Assembly (NCBI RefSeq): GCF_008728515.1 | Contig: NC_044991.1 | Coordinates: 43,294,968-43,358,967, forward strand | DNA: 64,000 nucleotides | Direction of reading: 5' to 3' | Origin: Papio anubis | Taxonomy: Eukaryota; Chordata; Mammalia; Primates; Cercopithecidae | Shown here: positions 57,540 to 64,000 of the stretch, piece after piece | How positions within the stretch are numbered: position 1 is the first letter of the stretch | Layout: each line of letters starts with the position of its first letter | Made by a program: the position numbers and the translations under genes | The notes under the pieces: generated by a model | Database searches by the model: none | What the model was told of the DNA's origin: nothing | What the model saw: the letters and a program-made list of their open reading frames with translations, nothing else

Positions 57540-57700
57540 ACATGCTTCTTTAATCATTGTGAAAATTCTAGGCTATGAGTAGGATAGGACCTGCTTACAC
57601 TTATTGAACACTCACACGTTAAATCAGTTAATCCTCACAGGAGGCTTTCAAGGTGGTAGTACATTTATCCCCATTTGACCAATGAAGACACCACAGTTCA
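57540..57700 (-). mobile_element. MIR-like relic
   Basis: 'atcagttaatcctcacagga ... gtggtagtacatttatccccatttgaccaatgaagacacc' resembles the reverse-complement MIR region (tcctcacaac, gtaggtactattatccccatttt). Confidence 0.45.
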
Positions 57701-57768
57701 TGGAGTTCAGCCTGTGTGCTCCAGTGAAAATGTGTGAGAAGTGATTTTTGATGTGTTCCTTGGGTGAT

Positions 57769-58114
57769 ATGGTTTGGCTGTATTCCCACCCAAATCTCAT
57801 CTTGAATTGCAGTGCCCATAATTCCCACATGTCATAGGAGGGAACCCATGGGAAGTAACTGAATTATGGGGACAGGTCTTTCCTATGCTGTTTTCATGAT
57901 AGTAAGTAAGTTTCATGAGATCTGATGGTTTTCTAAAGGAGAGTTCTCCTGCACACGCCCTCTTGCCTGCCGCCATGTAAGACATGCCTTTGCTTCTCCT
58001 TTGCCTTCTGCCATGATTGTGAGGCCTCCTCAGTGATGTGGAACTGTGAGTCCATTATAAATTGCCCAGTCTTGAGTATGGCTTTATTAGCAGTGTGAGA
58101 ACAGACTAATACAA
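57769..58114 (+). mobile_element. THE1-type solo LTR
   Basis: Begins tgatatggtttggctgtatt, contains cccaaatctcatcttgaatt, catgagatctgatggttttc, cttgcctgccgccatgtaag and ccttctgccatgattgtgag, and ends gagaacagactaataca. About 346 bases, close to a full THE1B LTR. No internal region on either side, so it is a solo LTR. A stretch with 'aaacctctttttcttt' is missing before the last 50 bases. Confidence 0.92.
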
Positions 58115-58560
58115 TGGATCATCAACGGGGTGATGCTAGCCTACCCTGTGATGCTTCTACGTGATTAGGAAAGCATACCCTCTCTGGGAAGACATATCTA
58201 AGAGCCAGGAGTGAGGGCTGGAATATATGTAGCTCCTAACCTTTCTCCATAGGGGACATCTATGAATGGTGGCCCAAATAATCCTCTCAGAGTTTTCTGA
58301 AGACATAAATGTCCATTTAAAACTCAAAAATATTTGAATGAGCTTATATTTCCAGTTATAGAGGTTCTAAGTGTCTCTTGGGACTTTAGCCCAAGGCTTT
58401 TCCTTCTAGAGCTGCCTTCTTAATACTCTGTGCCACTTTTTAGCAAACGATGGCATCATGACACTAGAGTGTACCTGAGGGAACTTAAGCCTGACCTGGG
58501 CATGTGGCCAGTACGCATCCTCCAAGGTCTTGTAAAAGTAACTGCATCACAGGTATAGAA
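58115..58560. other. No recognisable feature
   Basis: Mixed DNA upstream of the U6/L1 composite; nothing recognised. Confidence 0.4.
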
Positions 58561-58611
58561 ATTATGGCGCATGACTCTATATGACACACTGCAAAAGAAA
58601 AAATTATAGAG

Positions 58612-58644
58612 AATATATATATATATATTATATATATATATATT
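58612..58644. repeat. (AT)n tract
   Basis: About 33 bases of alternating A and T at the 3' side of U6 pseudogene 1, probably grown from the A tail. Confidence 0.95.
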
Positions 58645-58749
58645 TTTTATGGAATGCTTCACAAATTTCTGTGTCATTCCTGCACAGGGGCCATGCTAAT
58701 ATTCTCTGCATCATTCCAATTTTAGTATATGTGTTGCCAAAGAAAGCAC
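58645..58749 (-). pseudogene. U6 snRNA pseudogene 1
   Basis: Minus strand reads gtgctttctttggcaacaca, tatactaaaattggaatgat, then cagagaatattagcatggcc, and ends gaagcattccat. This is full-length U6 (about 107 nt) with scattered substitutions. The changes in the cggcagcac and gagaagatt positions are shared with pseudogene 2. No U6-type upstream promoter (TATA plus PSE) is visible, because the sequence before the 5' end is L1. Confidence 0.93.
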
Positions 58750-58910
58750 TAGAGACCATGTAAATATCAGAAGTTGCCAGGCGTTGGGCAGAGGAAGAGA
58801 TGGCTAACTGCAGCACATGGCATTTTTGTAGTAGTGGACTATTCTGTATGACACTGTAATGGTAGATACATGTCATTATGCATTTGGCAAAACTCATAAA
58901 GCTATGTAAT

Positions 58911-59574
58911 GAGAAGAGTTAATTGCTGCTTACTTGTCATTGTGGAGAACCAGGTCATCTTGTCTTCTTTAGAATATATCACCAGTGTGTGCAAGAATGC
59001 TCTAAAATTCTGTCGTGAATGTCTGATTTAAAGATTAAATGTGAATGAGACTGTCACATGAATATAAGATTTCTAAGTCATGTTCATAAATTGTATAGAC
59101 TATTCTGCTTCAAATAGTCTCTTTCAAGTAAAATTCCATAAAATATGTTCTATCCAACTTTAATGATACAAAATCAAAGTCTACCACCAATAAAAACATC
59201 AAAAAATATTACTAGGAACAATGAAAAGAAAGCCAGGAAGTGGAGCTTCTCTGACATTAGATCCTCAATACTTCAGACTGTGAATTGGTATTTAATGTGC
59301 AGTTGCCTACATTGGTAGGAACCTGCAATTATAGGTTAATTAGCTAAAATGTCTGTCATGTTTGTGTAACATAGGGATACAACCAATGTTGTATACAGCA
59401 ACAAATAATAATAGCTTCATAATTGCAAACACTCACCATATTTGAGGTAATTCTTTACTAATAAATAAAATAGACACAAAAAATATTGGAAAGGATCACA
59501 TAATGCAACAGTTATTCCTGCTAACTTTGCTTGTTTGCATGCACAGTAGCAGATGTATGGGCACATAAATATAT
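58911..59574. other. Spacer between the U6 composites
   Basis: AT-rich DNA, no repeat recognised; together with L1 up to 59793 it separates the two arms. Confidence 0.4.
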
Positions 59575-59954
59575 GTATTTATTTTCTTAATTGATAGATT
59601 TTTTTGAGTGATTTTTGGCTTACAGAAAAATTGAGCAGAAAGTACAGAGAGTTCCCATACACTCCTCTCCCCTCTTTCTCACTTTCCTCTATTATTAACA
59701 TCTGGCACTGGTGTGGTACATTTGTTACTGAACCAGTATTGATACACTATTATTAACTAAAGTCAATAGTTTACATTAGGGTTCACTCTTCATGTTACAT
59801 AGCTCTATGAGTTTTGCCAAAAGCATAATGACATGTATTCACCATTACAGTATCATACATAATATTTCACCACCCTAAAAATGCCATGTGTTCCACCTAG
59901 CCATCTCTTTGCCTGCCCAATGCCTGGCAACTTCTGATATTTTTATTGTCTGTA

Positions 59955-60061
59955 GTGCTTGCTTTGGCAACACATATACTAAAATTGGAATGATACAGAG
60001 AATATTAGCATGGCCCCTGTGTAGGGATGACATGGAAACTTGTGAAGCATTCCATGAAAAA
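59955..60061 (+). pseudogene. U6 snRNA pseudogene 2
   Basis: gtgcttgctttggcaacaca, tatactaaaattggaatgat, acagagaatattagcatggc, then ...gaagcattccatgaaaaaag: full length, with an A-rich tail. The L1 bases tgtctgta before it and cagtctccta after the tail repeat correspond to the same L1 position, a decayed target duplication. So this U6 was retrotransposed into the L1. Substitutions rule out a functional gene. Confidence 0.94.
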
Positions 60062-60063
60062 AG

Positions 60064-60072
<9 letters not shown>

Positions 60073-60104
<32 letters not shown>

Positions 60105-60212
60105 GTATACATATATGTATATAGTCTCCTATGTATATGTAAATACATATATACATATGTGTATATATAGAAGACTATATGTGTATACATATATATGTGT
60201 ATATAGACAGTC
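60073..60212. repeat. (AC)13 and complex AT/GT tract
   Basis: Thirteen AC units, followed by about 110 bases of repeated atatgtatacatat-type words, highly self-complementary. It occupies the place of the U6 A tail. Confidence 0.94.
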
Positions 60213-60247
60213 TCCTATAGTTTTTCCTTTTCCAGAGTGTCATATAG

Positions 60248-60597
60248 AGTCATGTGCCATATTACACCACTTCCGTCAACATCAGACTACATATATGACA
60301 ATGGTGGTCTTATAAGATTATAATACTGTATTTTTACTGGATATTTTCTAAGTTTATACATGTTTAGATACACAAATCCTTAGCATTGTGTTGTATTTGC
60401 GTATACTACTCAGTACAGTAACATGTACAAGTTTGTCACCTAGGAGAAATAGACTATACCAATATAGCCTAGGTGTGTAGTAGGCTATACCATCTAGGTT
60501 TGCAGAAATCACTCTGCGATGCTCTCATGATGATAAAATTGCCTAACAACGCATTTCTCAGGACCTCTCTCTATTATTAAGTGGATCATGACTGCAG
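60248..60597 (-). mobile_element. MER2 DNA element
   Basis: Inverted ends agtcatgtgccatatt and ggatcatgactg. Inside: atggtggtcttataagatta, taatactgtatttttac, aatatagcctaggtgtgtag, taggctataccatctaggtt. About 350 bases, the usual MER2 length (Tigger-related). It interrupts the L1. Confidence 0.86.
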
Positions 60598-60660
60598 TTG
60601 ATAGCAGACAATACGTAGCTTTTTCAAATTAGCTTCCTTTACTTGGCAATATGGTGAATC

Positions 60661-60984
60661 TTCTTTTGACTTTGGTTTTATTTGAGACAGAGGCTTCAGG
60701 AAACAAATATGATCACAATATAGAGTAATTTTCAAAACTCACGTAATTTTTTTCAGATAGATCTTATGGAAATTTCATTGAGACAGCTTCTAACTCCTCT
60801 CTCCTAGTGTCTCAAGCCATTTATCCATAATCCTTAAAGTATAGATAGAAGTATCCCAGGAAAAAATGTTGATAAGTCCTTCCTTAAGATGACCTTTCAG
60901 GTGAGGACTTGGGAAATCAAGAGAACACAGTAGTGGCTTCTCCTAGATTCCATGAGATGTAAATATCCACATGAGATTTTGCAG
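60661..60984. other. No recognisable feature
   Basis: Mixed DNA following the L1. Confidence 0.4.
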
Positions 60985-61378
60985 CAGAAGTAGGCAAACT
61001 ATAGTCTGCAGGTCAAATCTAGCCTCCCATCTCTTTCAGTATAACCCAGATGCTAAGAATGCTTTTTATAAATACGCACTTATGATCAGTTTGATGACAG
61101 GAAAACTAATTTTGAACAACAATTAAGCAAAATGTTACCCACCCAAAAATGATTTCATCCTTTTCATTACTAGAATAAATTTTCTTTCTTATTTACTAGT
61201 TAATATTTTAAGTATTATATTCAATTATTATGTTTAATTTCATCAATAAAATGTTTGTAAAAATTTGTTTTCTCTCTTGCTAATCAGTACCTACACAATA
61301 TCCTCAATTTTACCTCTTGGTGAACAAAAACTAAAATACTTATTCTTGGCCCTTTACAGAAAGTGTTTGTCAATCCTA
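60985..61378 (+). mobile_element. hAT-type DNA element relic
   Basis: Ends cagaagtaggcaaactatag and aagtgtttgtcaatccta are inverted relatives of a caggggtcggcaaac-type terminus. Inside, tctgcaggtcaaatctagcc and aatacttattcttggccctt tacagaa fit the same old repeat. The middle is AT-rich and not recognised. Confidence 0.5.
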
Positions 61379-61960
61379 TTCAAGAATAGTCAAATGGTCT
61401 CTAACTTTGTTTTTCTTCTTCTCCCCTTCATTTTTTCTTTTATTTGTAATATGCCCTCATCTAACTGTATCATTATGTTCTAGAAGGCACAGTTAGTATG
61501 ATCTGGACTATGAAGTAATGAAAAGGTTTAAAGAACTCCACCCTTGGGCATTAAAGAAGGAAAGCTGTCTGTTAAGTCAAGAGTCTAGAAAAGGAGGCCA
61601 TAAGTGGTACTAGCTTTTCCAGGCTTTGGTAAATATAGACATCTCTATTTATTGTTGTTTGTCATAATCTCTCTGCTTCTCATATGGGCCAGCAGGGGTG
61701 TAGTGGAAAAAAGCTTTGCAGTTAGACAAACCTGCCACCCACCAGCTTCTGGACTACAAACAACTGCTCATCCTCTTTGCATTTCGGGGTTTTAAATTTT
61801 GTTTTGGCTTGTTTTTGACTTATAAAAGGGGTTATTTCAATGACTGAATGATACAACGTTCTTACACAATAGAAGCTCATAACTTTGTGTCGTTGTAAAG
61901 TTTTAGGTCCTAATGAGAATTAAATGTTTTCTTCCTTTCTTATTTCTAAGAAAACTCTGT
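61379..61960. other. No recognisable feature
   Basis: AT-rich DNA; no gene. Confidence 0.4.
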
Positions 61961-61965
61961 GTGTG

Positions 61966-61967
<2 letters not shown>

Positions 61968-62005
<38 letters not shown>
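61968..62005. repeat. (GT)19 microsatellite
   Basis: Thirty-eight bases of uninterrupted GT/TG, preceded by a short imperfect start (gtgtgtt). Confidence 0.97.
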
Positions 62006-62006
<1 letters not shown>

Positions 62007-62098
62007 TGTTCAAAGGCAGAAGGGAAAACTAGAATAATAGTCCCATTACACCTCCTGGCTTAAAGGAGAGCAAACCCAGCAAGGCATCTATATTCGAC

Positions 62099-62281
62099 TG
62101 TTCTGTGTTACTATAAAGAATACTTGAGACTGGGTAATTTATAAAGAAAACAGGTAAATTTAGGCAATAATTCTGCAGGCTGTACAAGCATGACACCAGC
62201 ATCTGCTCAGCTTCAAGGGAGGCCTCGGGAAGCTTTTACTCATGGTAGAAAGCAAAGGAGGAACAGGCACGTCACATGGTA
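62099..62281 (-). mobile_element. MST-type LTR, broken by the next element
   Basis: tgttctgtgttactataaag, cttgagactgggtaatttat, ctgcaggctgtacaagcatg, gggaagcttttactcatgg and ggcacgtcacatgg follow the LTRs at 10.4 and 12.4 kb. It stops exactly where the plus-strand MaLR element begins at 62282, about half way through the LTR. Confidence 0.85.
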
Positions 62282-62515
62282 TGACGGTTAATACTGAGCG
62301 TCAACTTGATTGAATTGAGGGATGCAAAGTATTAATCCTGGGTGTGTCTGTGTGGGTGTTGCCAAAAGAGATGAACATTTGAGTCAGTGGGCTGGGGAAG
62401 GCAGATCCACCCTTAATCTGGTGGGCACCATCTAATCAGCTTCCAGCGAATATAAAGCAGGCAGAAAAACGTGAAAAGGAGAGATGGGTCTAGCCCTTTA
62501 GAATATATATATTCT

Positions 62516-63124
62516 TTTTTTTAAATTTTTTTTTATTTTTTATTACTATTATACTTAAAGTTCTAGGGTACATGTGCATAACGTGCAGGTTTGCCACATA
62601 TGTATACTTGTGCCATGTTGCTGTGCTGCACCCATCAACTCGTCAGCACCCATCAACTCGTCATTTACATCAGGTATAACTCCCAATGCAATCCCTCCCC
62701 TCTCCCCCCTCCCCATGATAGGCCCCGGTGTGTGATGTTCCCCTTCCCGAGTCCAAGTGATCTCATTGTTCAGTTCCCACCTATGAGTGAGAACATGCGG
62801 AAAACAGTATGGCGATTCCTCAAGGATCTAGAACTAGATGTACCATATGACCCAGCCATCCCATTACTGGGTATATACCCAAAGGATTATAAATTATGCT
62901 GCTATAAAGACACATGCACACGTTTGTTTATTGCGGCACTATTCACAATAGCAAAGACTTGGAATCAACCCAAATGTCCATCAGTGACAGACTAGATTAA
63001 GAAAATGTGGCACATATACACCATGGAATACTATGCAGCCATAAAAAAACGATGAGTTTGTGTCCTTTGTAGGGACATGGATGCAGCTGGAAACCATCAT
63101 TCTTAGCAAACTATCACAAGAATG
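62516..63124 (-). mobile_element. Young L1 (L1PA-like) with 5' inversion
   Basis: 62516-62800 is the reverse complement of the L1 3' UTR with its poly-A (ttaaagttctagggtacatg, gatgttccccttcccgag, cctatgagtgagaacatgc). 62801-63124 is the end of ORF2 in forward orientation (atcccattactgggtatata, ggaatactatgcagccataa, gggacatggatgcagctgg). The two halves meet head to head at about 62801. The insertion is flanked by a perfect 15-bp target duplication, gaatatatatattct (62501-62515 and 63125-63139). Confidence 0.95.
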
Positions 63125-63155
63125 GAATATATATATTCTAAACCTGTGCTTAGAG

Positions 63156-63157
63156 CG

Positions 63158-63192
<35 letters not shown>

Positions 63193-63200
63193 GATATATC
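63156..63200. repeat. (CT)n(AT)n microsatellite in the LTR
   Basis: ctctctctctctctatatatatat-type tract at the place where this LTR type has a variable TA-rich stretch. Confidence 0.93.
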
Positions 63201-63270
63201 CCTTTCATACACATATATATGATATATATCCTATTAATTCTGTCCCTCTAAGAGAACCCTGACTAATCTA

Positions 63271-64000
63271 GTAAATTGGTACCAGTACAGTGGAGTTGAA
63301 AAGACACTCAAAGATGTGGAAGCAACTTTGGAACTGGATAGCAGGCAGAGGTTGGAACAGTTTGGAGGGCTCAGAAGAAGACAGGAAAATATGGGAAAGT
63401 TTGGAACTTCCTAGAGACTCATTGAATGACTTTGCCCAAAATGCTGAGAGCAATATGGATAATAAAATTCAGGCTGAGGTAATCTCAGATGGAGATGAGG
63501 AACTTATTGGGACCTAGAGCAAAGGTGACTCTTGCTATGTTTTAGCAAAGAGTCTGGTGGCATTTTGCCCCTACCCTAAAGATTTGTGGAACTCTGAACT
63601 TTAGAGATAATTTAGGGTATCTGGCAGGAGAAATTTCTAAGCAGCAAAGCATTCAAGAGGTAACTTGAGTGCTATAAAAGGCATTCAGTTTTATAAGGGA
63701 AGCAGAGCACAAAAGTTTGGGAAAAGTTGCAGCCTGACTATATGATAGAAAAGGAAAAGCCATTTTCTGGGGAGTAATTCAAGGCGGTTACAGATATTTA
63801 CATAGGTAGTAAGAAGCCTAATATTATTTCTCAAGACCACTAGGAAAATGTCTCCAGGCCATGTCAGAGAACTTCCCAGCAGCCCCTCCCATCACAGGCC
63901 CAGAGGTTCAGGAGGAAAAAGTGATTTCATGCACTGAGTCCACGGTCCCCAGGCTGTGTGCAACTTAGGGACTTGGTGCCCTGTGTCCCAGCTGCTCCAG
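63271..64000 (+). mobile_element. MaLR internal region, cut by the window end
   Basis: Begins gtaaattggtaccagtacag and continues with the MaLR leader blocks gaaaagacactcaaagatgt, ggaagcaactttggaactgg, ggttggaacagtttggaggg and cagaagaagacagg. The same order is found in reverse complement at 12140-12380. A 75-codon frame (63290-63517) is a remnant without function. Confidence 0.88.

Larger units (their letters stand above)
58561..58910 (-). repeat. Inverted copy of a U6/L1/MER2 composite (left arm)
   Basis: Read on the minus strand, the order is: L1 fragment, U6 pseudogene, AT-rich simple repeat, short L1 fragment, and the first 16 or so bases of MER2. The same order is on the plus strand at 59794-60262. 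Here the L1 and MER2 pieces stop at the arm ends, while at the right arm they continue. That makes this copy the derived one. Confidence 0.88.
59575..60660 (-). mobile_element. L1 3' part (L1M-like), host of U6 and MER2
   Basis: Reverse-complement L1 text in three pieces. (1) 59575-59954: ttgagcagaaagtacagaga, gttcccatacactcctctcc, ggtacatttgttactgaacc and later cctggcaacttctgatattt. (2) About 60213-60247: tagtttttccttttccagag and tgtcatatag. (3) About 60599-60660: tagctttttcaaattagctt, cctttacttggcaatatg. They are consecutive in the L1 consensus, with the U6 insertion and MER2 filling the gaps. Confidence 0.82.
62282..63270 (+). mobile_element. 5' LTR of a plus-strand MaLR/ERVL element, split by L1
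   Basis: Begins tgacggttaatactgagcgt, contains gtgttgccaaaagagatgaa, catttgagtcagtgggctgg and cttaatctggtgggcaccat. After the L1 it resumes and ends cctattaattctgtccctct...accctgactaatcta. Without the L1 it is about 380 bases. It is followed by MaLR internal sequence in the same orientation, so it is a 5' LTR. Confidence 0.8.

Noticed and set aside
57764..58119. A 5-bp target duplication around the THE1-type LTR
   Set aside because: The flanks are ttggg and atgga, which do not match, so I do not claim one.
59955..60061. A functional U6 snRNA gene
   Set aside because: Many substitutions relative to U6, no TATA/PSE/DSE upstream because the 5' flank is L1, and an A-rich tail with a target duplication: a retrocopy.
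1..64000. CRISPR arrays, operons, prophage or bacterial signals
   Set aside because: Nothing of the kind is present; composition and repeats are those of a primate nuclear genome.

Overview
The window is nuclear DNA of a higher primate, almost certainly human or a close relative. It holds about nineteen Alu copies or fragments, young and old L1 pieces, MaLR LTR elements (THE1, MST and MLT1 grades), Tigger1, MER2 and MER20 DNA transposons, MIR and L2 relics, two U6 snRNA pseudogenes and a nuclear copy of mitochondrial DNA. I found no convincing protein-coding gene or exon. Open frames of 60-209 codons fall in repeats, low-complexity DNA or one GC-rich LTR-like segment, and I reject them as genes. 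Family names come from memory of consensus sequences, not from a search.

Layout. 0-10 kb: mostly AT-rich DNA with three Alus, a minus-strand LTR-like element (6.1-6.7 kb), a GT microsatellite and a MaLR LTR split by an Alu. 10.36-12.78 kb: a complete two-LTR MaLR (MST-type) provirus on the minus strand. 13.5-15.3 kb: three Alus, one inside an MLT1-like LTR. 18.4-22.6 kb: two copies of a palindromic MITE-like element, and a 110-bp near-perfect inverted repeat (19.09 and 20.22 kb). 24.9-29.7 kb: Alus, including one with three monomers, a nearly full-length Tigger1 with a decayed transposase, and an ERVL-type LTR. 30-34 kb: Alus, pyrimidine-rich DNA, MIR and an MLT1-like LTR split by an Alu. 36.7-37.3 kb: a second copy of the 6-kb LTR-like family. 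39-46 kb: Alus, a class I ERV-like LTR, a MIR split by L1, and MER20. 46.4-46.9 kb: the mitochondrial insertion (5' part of MT-CO1, spacer, part of MT-TY). 48.2-50.9 kb: L1, a GC-rich ERV-like LTR and a TATC microsatellite. 51-58 kb: Alu fragments, L2, MER20, another hAT relic and a THE1-type solo LTR. 58.5-60.7 kb: two inverted copies of a U6/L1/MER2 composite. 62-64 kb: an MST LTR broken by a plus-strand MaLR element, whose own LTR is broken by a young L1 with a 5' inversion.

There are no operons or interacting genes. The interest lies in the order of insertions and in three short local duplications: the 110-bp inverted pair, the U6-L1-MER2 inverted pair, and a 39-bp direct pair at 41.0 and 42.3 kb. 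The first two look like templated insertions or local inverted duplications that standard repeat families do not explain.
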